Part shown: in pieces, positions 1 through 5,422 of the stretch | Layout of the letters: each line of letters starts with the position of its first letter | Numbering within the stretch: the first letter of the stretch is position 1 | Position numbers and translations under genes: made by a program | Notes under the pieces: model-generated | Seen by the model: the letters and a program-made list of their open reading frames with translations, nothing else | Databases searched by the model: none | Told to the model about the DNA's origin: nothing | NCBI GenBank assembly: GCA_018663565.1 | Contig: JABJQE010000264.1 | Location: forward strand, 1 to 5,422 | DNA length: 5,422 nucleotides | Source of the DNA: Phycisphaerae bacterium | Lineage (GTDB): Bacteria > Planctomycetota > Phycisphaerae > Phycisphaerales > SM1A02 | Direction of reading: 5' to 3'

Positions 1-517
1 GGCCGATCAGAACGCGTCCGCCTGTGGCGGTTCCCTGTGAATCGTCGGGCGTCACAAACCAAGCGCCGTTTGAAATCAGCAACAAGCCACCGCTATTGAA
101 GTCGGTGAAATCAATGCCAATGTCGAGCATCGCGTTACCGGTCTGATCGGTCAAGCCAATTGTGACCCAGCTATCAGCGGCCATCGATGGCCAAATGCTC
201 TCTTGAGCAGCATTTCGGTTCGCGGTCGTATTTTCATTGCCATTTGCTGATTGAAAGAAGCCACTTGGGTCACTCGTTGAAAGAACGAGGTTGGCGGGCA
301 TTGGCTTGCCATCCACTGCATTCAGGTGGTCTGCCGCGTTATCAAACGTCAAGTACACGTCCATACGAACAAGATTCCGAGCATCTGGAGTCAGCCAGCC
401 TGTCTGATCGACAACGGTCTTCTCGAACTCAACGCCAATTGGAGCTGCCATCACGGATGATGCCAGCCCAATAGCTCCGATACTTCCAATAGTCCAAGTG
501 CGTGGGAAAGTCTTCAT
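1..517 (-). CDS. Exported protein of unknown function, N-terminal part (cut by left edge)
   Basis: Reading the minus strand from the ATG at 517-515 gives 172 residues with no stop before the window edge, so the C-terminus is missing. Residues 1-24 look like a signal peptide: K2 and R6, a hydrophobic stretch around 9-23, and a VMA|AP cleavage site at about 24/25. The mature part is acidic and rich in Asp, Asn, Gly and Thr. It contains DVYLTFDNAADHLNAVDG (53-70), DSWVTIG (115-121) and GAWFVTPDD (151-159). I recall this pattern from abundant secreted proteins of Phycisphaerae, some of which end in a PEP-CTERM-type or other sorting segment; the end that would show this is outside the window. No catalytic motif is visible. 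The start is supported by the signal peptide. The only upstream Shine-Dalgarno candidate, GAGG, lies 12 bases away and is weak. It is transcribed divergently from the glycan operon, so a functional link is not implied. Confidence 0.85.
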   Translation of the reverse strand, partial: MKTFPRTWTIGSIGAIGLASSVMAAPIGVEFEKTVVDQTGWLTPDARNLVRMDVYLTFDNAADHLNAVDGKPMPANLVLSTSDPSGFFQSANGNENTTANRNAAQESIWPSMAADSWVTIGLTDQTGNAMLDIGIDFTDFNSGGLLLISNGAWFVTPDDSQGTATGGRVLIG

Positions 518-766
518 AACTGCGTGTGGCCTCAGAACCCCTAAGACCTGTACTCCATGCTGAGGCTCCAATCGGCATGTATCCGCATACGAGCGACTTA
601 GCCATGAAACCGTACTATCAATAATTCACTACACCACTTCAGGCCGTTGCAATCGGCCACATCACCCACAGATAGTACTATGGAGATTGATTCGTATGAT
701 GATTTGTACGGTATCGGTCCATCATTTAGGTGCCTTCTGCAAATCACCTCCTATAGGAGCCCCTCA
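518..766. promoter_or_regulatory. Divergent intergenic region, probable promoters for both sides
   Basis: This gap of about 250 bases separates two genes that point away from each other, so it should hold both promoters. No strong sigma-70 consensus is visible. On the plus strand the best candidate is TTGCAA (647-652) followed at about 18 bases by GATAGT (671-676), with a second weak -10 option TACTAT (676-681). These are only partial matches. An 8-base inverted repeat, GTACTATC (612-619) and GATAGTAC (671-678), spans the centre of the gap but could arise by chance. No convincing promoter was seen on the minus strand. The region contains no credible gene. An open stretch from TTG 647 in the frame of the downstream gene exists but has no ribosome binding site. 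Confidence 0.4.
748..759 (+). promoter_or_regulatory. Shine-Dalgarno sequence inside a perfect 12-base palindrome
   Basis: AGGAG at 755-759 sits 7 bases before the ATG at 767, ideal for a ribosome binding site, and decides the start of the following gene. It is the right half of the perfect palindrome CTCCTATAGGAG. In RNA this can fold as a 4-base-pair CUCC/GGAG stem with a UAUA loop that hides the Shine-Dalgarno sequence. The left half lies in ATCACCTCCT (743-752), which matches the conserved 3' tail of bacterial 16S rRNA, the anti-Shine-Dalgarno. The stem is short, so any repression would be weak unless it is helped by a protein or by dimerisation. The ribosome-binding role is well supported; regulation by the palindrome is inference. 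Confidence 0.7.
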
Positions 767-2035
767 ATGCCACTCATACTTCGGCTTGGACGGGTTATGC
801 TGGGTCTGCTTCTCCTTGCTCTTCAACCAGTAGCGATGGCAGAAATCCCTCCCCTCAAGCCCACTTGGACCACCCGAGATACCCAACTTGTCGTGGATCG
901 GCTGAATCTCACTGGTTCTGACTCGGCAGAGATCATTGCCCGCCTACTCAAGGACTACGAGACCCAGTGGGTCGCTGGGCGAGCCGCCCTAACCGCTGAG
1001 GCAGGGAAAAACACACCTAAGGAATCCGCGATCGAAGCGGTTCGGGCATTTCAATCCCTACAACGCCAACTCTCCAAGACGCTGACAACGGACATTGAGG
1101 TGATCCTCACTCCCGAGCAACGCCAACCCTGGTCCCGCTTACAGGATGAAATGTGGCGGCTTCGGCGGCTCAGGTTCGGCCAGCTCACAGGCGAGTCCTA
1201 TGAACTCTCAAGTCGATTCGCCTCCACCAACCTCGCTCAAACCATAGCTAATCCACTTGAAGCTCAGACCATTATCGATAACTGGTCATCAGCCATCGCT
1301 CCACTGCTCGCGAGCCGAGAGCCCTTTGACATCGAAGGACCAACTCGATTTCGATATCTCGTCATGGAGGGGCGTAATGATGAGGCATTTGAATACCTCA
1401 TGGCATGGGTAGATATTCGAGTCGGCATCAGAGATCGGACGCTCGAGGCCGTGGAGCAACTCGCAAAGCTCATGCCTTCTGAGCATGCATCAGAATTTGC
1501 ATTGGCAATTGAAGCAGACATACTGCCGTTCAAGCCACGGCGTCGCCCGGTAGATCGCCTACACCGAAAACTGTGTGGTGATGATTCCATTTCGGTGGAA
1601 GAGCAAGCCTCGATTCATAGGATTTACAGCGTATATCTCTTAGATGTTGCTGAACTTGAAATGGCACGACAAGAAATAGAACGCTCGTTGCAGCCAGCCA
1701 CGATGCGATCCCAAATGCAGCGTCGCACTGGCAGGCCCACAATAGTTCCACAACTTCAGCAAGCTAGGCTTGAGAATGAACTTGCGCTTCAGCAGCGGTC
1801 CAATCAGGCATTGTTGGAATTGTGCGAGATTGTTGATGATGAAGGCTGTGATTCAAGTCCCCCGCCGGCCCGCCGATCCCCACAATCAAACACCGCAGTG
1901 GATCGATCGGTCCATCCAAGCGGGCTGCCATCCCATAGTGACGGTTCGCCTCAAAAACGACCAAAGGGCCCCGCGATAACGCCCACCGGTCCGCGCAAGG
2001 AAAACCCCGGTCCCGCGTTCCCCGAATGCTCCTGA
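767..2035 (+). CDS. Exported protein of unknown function with LTPEQ-like module and Pro-rich tail
   Basis: Protein of 422 residues. The ATG at 767 is preferred over a TTG at 647 because it has AGGAG 7 bases upstream and opens with a clean signal peptide: arginines at 6 and 9, a Leu-rich core at 10-19, and AMA|E cleavage at about 25/26. No second membrane segment is seen, so a periplasmic or secreted location is likely. The mature protein is mainly helical and charged. Residues 33-147 include a segment reading LNLTGSDSAEIIARLLKDYE (46-65) and then LTPEQRQPW (114-122) and a RRLRFGQLTGES region (133-144). This recalls LTXXQ/Spy-like helical proteins and uncharacterised planctomycete proteins. 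Residues 261-305 (DRLHRKL, VEEQ, YLLDVAELE) look like a diverged second copy. The last 60 residues (363-422) hold 14 prolines and are basic, probably disordered. The gene opens the plus-strand run, and its TGA directly abuts the next ATG. Function is unknown; being in the operon with glycan enzymes suggests an envelope role. Confidence 0.8.
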   Translation: MPLILRLGRVMLGLLLLALQPVAMAEIPPLKPTWTTRDTQLVVDRLNLTGSDSAEIIARLLKDYETQWVAGRAALTAEAGKNTPKESAIEAVRAFQSLQRQLSKTLTTDIEVILTPEQRQPWSRLQDEMWRLRRLRFGQLTGESYELSSRFASTNLAQTIANPLEAQTIIDNWSSAIAPLLASREPFDIEGPTRFRYLVMEGRNDEAFEYLMAWVDIRVGIRDRTLEAVEQLAKLMPSEHASEFALAIEADILPFKPRRRPVDRLHRKLCGDDSISVEEQASIHRIYSVYLLDVAELEMARQEIERSLQPATMRSQMQRRTGRPTIVPQLQQARLENELALQQRSNQALLELCEIVDDEGCDSSPPPARRSPQSNTAVDRSVHPSGLPSHSDGSPQKRPKGPAITPTGPRKENPGPAFPECS

Positions 2036-2605
2036 ATGTATCGCCTCCTTGCACATCTTCATTGGACGCCACGCCTCCGCTCTATCGAGCGAACGCTTCA
2101 CGAACTCCAAGGCTCCGAGCTTTCTTCGCACCGATTCGTTGATGTTGGATGTGGGCCAGCATGGCTCGCAACACTTGCTCAATCACTGTGTTGCGAATAC
2201 TTGGGCGTGGACCCAGCACTTCGAAAGGCTCGTGAGGTGCCAGGTGGTCGCATAGAGCCATTGGATGCAAATAGTGTTCTCAATGAACTCCAACCAACCG
2301 ACATCGTCGTTCTAAATGGCGTCGCGCATCACCTCGATGATGTGACCTTTCAGCGGCTACTCAAGAAAACCAGGGACTGCACAGCTCTCGTATTGTGCGA
2401 TCACCGAGCGGAGCCCTCCAATCACCACATCAACAAATTGCTGCAACGATACGATCGCGGAAATTTTGTTCGACCCTATTCCTCATTCAGCCAACTATCT
2501 GGATATAAGACAACCCACCTTGACCCATTTGAAATCAAATGGCTCGGCATTCCCGTATGGTCTTACTTCACCGGCTTGTATCACCCGACGCGGAGTACAC
2601 CATGA
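2036..2605 (+). CDS. Class I SAM-dependent methyltransferase (first of three)
   Basis: Protein of 189 residues that should transfer a methyl group from S-adenosylmethionine in the cytoplasm; the acceptor is unknown. Motif I is VDVGCGPAW (35-43), the glycine-rich SAM-binding loop. D59 in LGVDPA is the acidic residue that binds the ribose hydroxyls, and DIVVLNGVAHHLDD (89-102) is the motif IV region with the usual HHL. A DRG (140-142) followed by VRP (145-147) after strand five resembles small methyltransferases seen in polysaccharide loci, from memory. The domain is compact, with only about 30 residues before motif I. The ATG follows the upstream TGA with no spacer and there is no good Shine-Dalgarno, so re-initiation after the preceding gene is likely. 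The two genes are in the same frame, separated only by that TGA. The 3' end overlaps the glycosyltransferase start by 4 bases. Enzyme class is confident; the acceptor, sugar, lipid or other, cannot be told. Confidence 0.88.
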   Translation: MYRLLAHLHWTPRLRSIERTLHELQGSELSSHRFVDVGCGPAWLATLAQSLCCEYLGVDPALRKAREVPGGRIEPLDANSVLNELQPTDIVVLNGVAHHLDDVTFQRLLKKTRDCTALVLCDHRAEPSNHHINKLLQRYDRGNFVRPYSSFSQLSGYKTTHLDPFEIKWLGIPVWSYFTGLYHPTRSTP

Positions 2606-3558
2606 CTGATCAGCGCCAGTGCATCGTGGTTGCGCCGATGCACAATGAACAATCCAATGTTGAGTCCTTTGTGAATCGCCTCAGTGATACCGCTTGCGAT
2701 GGCTGGGAGCTCATTGCAGTTGATGATGGATCACAAGATGAAACAGTATCTCGGCTCCGCGAAACTGCATGCCACACCTCGCCAAACCGGCTTCGTATTC
2801 GGCTTGTCAGCCTGAGTAGAAACTTTGGGCACCAACGGGCACTCATTGCAGGACTCCACGTTGCACTGCGCCGAGCCGATGAACTCGGTGTAGATCGAAT
2901 CGCTGTCATCGACGCCGACCTTCAGGACCGCCCCGAACATCTCGCAGACCTTCTCAAGGCTTCCAGCGGCATTGATGTGGCATACGCGGTGCGCGCTTCT
3001 CGCGGCGAATCTTTCCTGTTCCAAATTGCTGCTACAACCTTTTATAGGATGCTCGCCCGGTGGGCCAAGAGCCCAGTACCCGAAAATGCCGGAACATTCT
3101 CAGTGATGAGCACACGGGCCGTTCGAACAATATTGGAAAATGTAGATGAGAATGTATTCTTCCCCGGGCTACGATCCTGGGTCGGATACGAGCAAGTTGC
3201 AGTGCCGTTAGATCGAGACGGCCGAGTGGCCGGCCAGAGCAGAGTTGGCATCAAGGGGCTTGTTCGGTTGGCTGTTGGCGCATTGTTTGGATACTCAAGA
3301 TTGCCGCTCAAACTCATGGTATTCATCAGTACGGGAAGCCTCATGTTGTCAATTATCGCAGTCATTGCAATGACTGCTCTCAAACTGGCTGGGCTTGTTG
3401 CTGTTGAAGGAATCCCGTTGGTCGTCGTGTTGATCTTTTTCAATCTTAGTGTTCTTGCCATCTTCCTCACTATCTTGGCCTATATGGTCGGACGCAATCC
3501 ATCACCCGTGCAGGCTCGGCAGCTCTTTGTGATCGGCGGCGAGACATGCCTGAACTGA
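2602..3558 (+). CDS. Family 2 glycosyltransferase, DPM1/GtrB-like (polyprenyl-phosphate sugar transferase)
   Basis: Protein of 318 residues. By family, such enzymes move a sugar from a nucleotide donor onto undecaprenyl or dolichyl phosphate at the cytoplasmic face of the inner membrane. The GT-A fold signatures are in order: VVAPMHNE (9-16), VDDGSQDET (40-48) for nucleotide binding, SLSRNFGHQRAL (70-81), IDADLQDRPE (103-112) with the metal-binding DAD, and NAGTFSVMSTRAV (162-174). GQSRVGIKGLVRLAVGALFGYSRLPLK (211-237) corresponds to the membrane-proximal segment of the GtrB family. Two hydrophobic segments follow at about 238-262 and 268-296, the usual C-terminal pair. Length is normal. The ATG at 2602 is chosen because it makes a 4-base ATGA overlap with the upstream stop and has GGAG at 2592-2595, 6 bases away. 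An in-frame ATG at 2539 would lie deep in the previous gene. The sugar is unknown (mannose, glucose or another). It is the likely core enzyme of the locus. Confidence 0.93.
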   Translation: MTDQRQCIVVAPMHNEQSNVESFVNRLSDTACDGWELIAVDDGSQDETVSRLRETACHTSPNRLRIRLVSLSRNFGHQRALIAGLHVALRRADELGVDRIAVIDADLQDRPEHLADLLKASSGIDVAYAVRASRGESFLFQIAATTFYRMLARWAKSPVPENAGTFSVMSTRAVRTILENVDENVFFPGLRSWVGYEQVAVPLDRDGRVAGQSRVGIKGLVRLAVGALFGYSRLPLKLMVFISTGSLMLSIIAVIAMTALKLAGLVAVEGIPLVVVLIFFNLSVLAIFLTILAYMVGRNPSPVQARQLFVIGGETCLN

Positions 3559-4241
3559 AACCATCCACGCTGTATCGGAATTCCGATGCGCACACCTACC
3601 TCGATCAAGACATCAACGATCCGCACCAACGAGCCGTGGTACGTTCTGTCCTTGCAGCAGCTAGCATTCAACCTGGTGATTGGGTCCTTGAAATTGGCGC
3701 CGGAAGTGGTCGATACACCAGATTACTTCTTGACCTCGGCATCAGGGTTATTGCTGCAGAGCCCGACGATTCCTTACGAGCCAAGCTTGCAGCCACCGCG
3801 AGCGACTCTTGTGTCGTCGTGCCAGATGCCGTAGGGAAGTCGACCATCTCAGAAACCGTAGTCGCTGTGGTTGGCTTTCATATCCTCCACCATCTAGACA
3901 CTGCAGTCCTCAACGAGTTGGAGGTTCAAATCGCGACCGCCGAAAACCGTTCCTCATGGCGAGGGGCCGCGTTTCTCGAGCCCAATCCACTCAACCCGTT
4001 ATTCATGGTGCAGGTTATTTGCAGCCCAAGCATTCGCATGAGCGAGGAACGCAGGCTCTGGTCAGTTCGATTTCACGGGCACGGCCCCGGCCGACTCGGG
4101 GTACCGTCTCATGTGGGGTTGATCCCACCCGCTATCAGTCGCCGAACAGGCTGGGCGCCAGCTCGGCCATTTCAGGTAAAGGGCCGCTGGTGTCCCTGGT
4201 CGGCATACAGAATCGTCGCCCGGCGGAAGCCTGCGACATGA
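3546..4241 (+). CDS. Class I SAM-dependent methyltransferase (second of three)
   Basis: Protein of 231 residues. The SAM site is clear: VLEIGAGSGRYT (47-58) is motif I, E72 in AAEPD is the ribose-binding acidic residue, and VVGFHILHHLD (108-118) is the motif IV region. FLEPNPLNPLF (143-153) followed by EERRLW (167-172) is a pattern I recall from methyltransferases beside family 2 glycosyltransferases, where a GG turn normally precedes the FLEPN strand. Here that turn reads SSWRGAA, which is unusual. The C-terminal part after about residue 173 is short and rich in Arg, Pro and Gly, but still has GLIPPAISRR (191-200) and ends AYRIVARRKP, as expected of the family. The start overlaps the glycosyltransferase stop by 13 bases with only a weak GGCGAG upstream, so coupling is likely. 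The stop overlaps the next ATG as ATGA. The frame stays open throughout, so I call it intact. The methyl acceptor is unknown, probably part of the same glycan or glycolipid. Confidence 0.85.
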   Translation: MPELKPSTLYRNSDAHTYLDQDINDPHQRAVVRSVLAAASIQPGDWVLEIGAGSGRYTRLLLDLGIRVIAAEPDDSLRAKLAATASDSCVVVPDAVGKSTISETVVAVVGFHILHHLDTAVLNELEVQIATAENRSSWRGAAFLEPNPLNPLFMVQVICSPSIRMSEERRLWSVRFHGHGPGRLGVPSHVGLIPPAISRRTGWAPARPFQVKGRWCPWSAYRIVARRKPAT

Positions 4242-4969
4242 AGCGCGCGCACTACGAAACACTGGCAACCCACGACGTTGGCTATTGGTGGTTTCAAACT
4301 CGACACGATGTCGTCCTCCGAATGCTCAAGAAGCACCAGCCACTCTCAAATGGCCTACTCGTTGATGTTGGCTGCGGAACAGGAGGCTTCCTGAGCCGCT
4401 TCCTCAATGAATCAAGTGGGAACGGCAACGTTCATGGGCTCGACGTCGACAGTCAGAGCATCGCGATCGCAGCCGACCGAGGGGTACGAGCATCAACAAT
4501 GACTGGCCAAACCCCCACCGCTGATGATGTACCCTCGTCTCCCACTGCAATGACGATCTTAGATGTCCTGGAGCACCTAGATGATCCCATCGCAATGCTT
4601 ACATCAATGCACGCCATTGCTTCGCCAAGGTGCGTACTCGTTGCCCTGGTCCCGGCCATGAACGTACTGTGGTCACCATGGGACGATCGACTGGGCCACC
4701 GCCGACGATATAACCTGCGAATGATTCGATCTCATGTTTCTGAGGCGGGATGGACCATTCAAAGAGCTCGATACATCTTTCCAAGCATGGTGATTCCCGG
4801 CATTCTTCGAGCCCGCTTACTCAACGCTGACAAGTTACCTGCGGACGAGTTCCCATCTGTGCCGGGATGGGTCAACTGCTGCCTTCATTGGTGGACCTCG
4901 CTGGAAGCCAGGCTGCCTTGGTGGCCGATCGGAAGTAGCCTCGCTGTAGTTGCAACGAAAGATCCTTAG
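4238..4969 (+). CDS. Class I SAM-dependent methyltransferase (third of three), YWWF type
   Basis: Protein of 243 residues, full length for its type. An N-terminal HYETLATHDVGYWWFQTRHD (5-24) matches the H.YWWF.aR lead seen in many methyltransferases next to polyprenyl-phosphate glycosyltransferases. Motif I is LVDVGCGTGGF (41-51), D69 in HGLDVD is the ribose-binding acidic residue, and ILDVLEHLDDP (107-117) is motif IV. Downstream WSPWDDRLGHRRRY (145-158), YIFPSMVIP (179-187) and PIGSSLAVVATK (230-241) are the conserved C-terminal signatures of the group, from memory. The ATG at 4238 forms ATGA with the upstream stop and has GCGGAAG 8 bases before it. The frame is open as far back as 3809, but that stretch is out of frame with the second methyltransferase and carries no domain, so it is not used. 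The substrate is unknown; the context points to a sugar or lipid-linked sugar. The gene ends 7 bases before the stop of the convergent gene. Confidence 0.9.
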   Translation: MKRAHYETLATHDVGYWWFQTRHDVVLRMLKKHQPLSNGLLVDVGCGTGGFLSRFLNESSGNGNVHGLDVDSQSIAIAADRGVRASTMTGQTPTADDVPSSPTAMTILDVLEHLDDPIAMLTSMHAIASPRCVLVALVPAMNVLWSPWDDRLGHRRRYNLRMIRSHVSEAGWTIQRARYIFPSMVIPGILRARLLNADKLPADEFPSVPGWVNCCLHWWTSLEARLPWWPIGSSLAVVATKDP

Positions 4970-4976
4970 GCCGGCA

Positions 4977-5422
4977 CTACAAACCCATCTCACGCATAAT
5001 GGTCGCGGCGACATCATCAGCATCAAAGGCGGACTCGGCCATTGATCGACTTGCTGCCCCCATCTCTGCCAGTCGTGCTGGGTCCTCCAGAAGGCTCAGG
5101 ATCGCGTCAGCTAGGGCAACAGCATCTCGCACCGGGACCAACTCACCGTTCACCCCGCTTTGAACGGTTTCTCGACAGCCTCGAGCGTCCGTGGTAATGA
5201 CCGGACGCCCCATAGACATAGCCTCGAGCGTTGAGTGCGGTGTGCCCTCGTGCCAACTCGGAAGTACAAATATGGCCGATTGCGAAATAGCATCTCGAAC
5301 GAGGTCTTGGCTTTCCAAGAAGCCAAGGGACGTCACATCCCCACGATCAACTGCTGCCTGAAGTTGCTCCTCGGGAATCGCATCGTGGCCAGTTTCTACC
5401 ATCCCAGCTATTGTGAAGAAAA
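4977..5422 (-). CDS. Family 4 glycosyltransferase, C-terminal part (cut by right edge)
   Basis: The minus strand encodes 147 residues up to the TAG at 4979-4977, and the frame remains open to the window edge, so the N-terminal half lies beyond it. An ATG at 5402 is internal: the preceding codons (FFTIAG) already continue the usual hydrophobic strand that starts the second Rossmann domain of GT-B enzymes. Signatures of the Glycos_transf_1 domain follow: SLGFLES (near 31-37), FVLPSWHEGTPHSTLEAM with the E-x7-E pair (E58 and E66, visible numbering), GRPVITTDARGCRETV, and GVNGELVPVRDAVALADAI. The E-x7-E pair marks retaining nucleotide-sugar transferases that build surface polysaccharides and glycolipids. 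The C-terminus ends normally after the last helices. It is convergent with the methyltransferase operon, so it belongs to another transcript, probably of the same glycan locus. Donor and acceptor are unknown. Confidence 0.93.
   Translation of the reverse strand, partial: FFTIAGMVETGHDAIPEEQLQAAVDRGDVTSLGFLESQDLVRDAISQSAIFVLPSWHEGTPHSTLEAMSMGRPVITTDARGCRETVQSGVNGELVPVRDAVALADAILSLLEDPARLAEMGAASRSMAESAFDADDVAATIMREMGL

Noticed and set aside
179..192. Perfect 14-base palindrome GGCCATCGATGGCC
   Set aside because: It lies inside the coding sequence of the exported protein and encodes ordinary residues; a palindrome of this length is not very unlikely in a window this size and nothing else marks it as a site.
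187..474. Plus-strand open frame of 95 codons
   Set aside because: It lies antisense to the long minus-strand exported protein, has no ribosome binding site and shows no domain; the minus-strand reading has a signal peptide and coherent composition.
647..766. N-terminal extension of the LTPEQ-containing protein from a TTG codon
   Set aside because: No Shine-Dalgarno sequence precedes it, it would bury the signal peptide 40 residues in, and the internal ATG at 767 has an ideally placed AGGAG.
1264..1751. Minus-strand open frames within the LTPEQ-containing protein gene
   Set aside because: They are short, antisense to a well-supported gene and lack recognisable domains or start signals.
2539..2601. 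Earlier ATG for the family 2 glycosyltransferase
   Set aside because: It overlaps the methyltransferase by more than 60 bases; the ATG at 2602 makes an ATGA overlap, has GGAG nearby and puts the GT-A fold at the usual distance from the N-terminus.
3809..4237. Long N-terminal extension of the third methyltransferase in an alternative frame
   Set aside because: The extra 143 codons are Arg/Ser/Pro-rich shadow sequence overlapping the second methyltransferase, while that gene's own frame carries the SAM motifs.
4977..5402. Complete small glycosyltransferase starting at the ATG at 5402
   Set aside because: The frame is open upstream to the window edge and the preceding codons belong to the same domain, so the gene is truncated by the window and not a short protein.

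Overview
The window looks like chromosomal DNA of moderate G+C from a Gram-negative-type bacterium, most likely a planctomycete of the Phycisphaerae group. The taxonomic guess rests on the style of the two secreted proteins at the left: a partial exported protein with DSWVTIG and GAWFVTPDD motifs, and an exported LTPEQ-containing protein. It comes from memory of such proteins, not from a search. No tRNA, rRNA, CRISPR array or mobile element is visible.

Layout: (1) 1-517, minus strand: the N-terminal 172 residues of an exported protein, cut by the left edge. (2) 518-766: a divergent intergenic region of about 250 bases. It ends in a strong Shine-Dalgarno sequence inside a perfect 12-base palindrome. 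(3) 767-4969, plus strand: a tightly packed run of five genes. They encode an exported protein of unknown function, a class I SAM-dependent methyltransferase, a DPM1/GtrB-like family 2 glycosyltransferase with two C-terminal membrane segments, a second class I methyltransferase, and a third class I methyltransferase. The junctions are TGA directly followed by ATG, a 4-base ATGA overlap, a 13-base overlap, and another ATGA overlap, so one transcript with translational coupling is likely. (4) 4977-5422, minus strand: the C-terminal part of a family 4 glycosyltransferase, cut by the right edge. It converges on the operon with only 7 bases between stop codons.

How the genes may work together: the GT2 enzyme probably loads a sugar onto a polyprenyl phosphate at the inner membrane, and the methyltransferases and the GT4 enzyme are of types often found in surface polysaccharide or glycolipid loci. 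The simplest reading is a small cell-envelope glycan locus. Substrates cannot be read from the sequence. The three methyltransferases differ in their flanking motifs and are unlikely to be simple recent duplicates. No clear sign of a wholly new system was found. The points most worth checking are the three-methyltransferase/GT2 unit, the coupling of an exported protein to it, and the sequestered ribosome binding site at its head.
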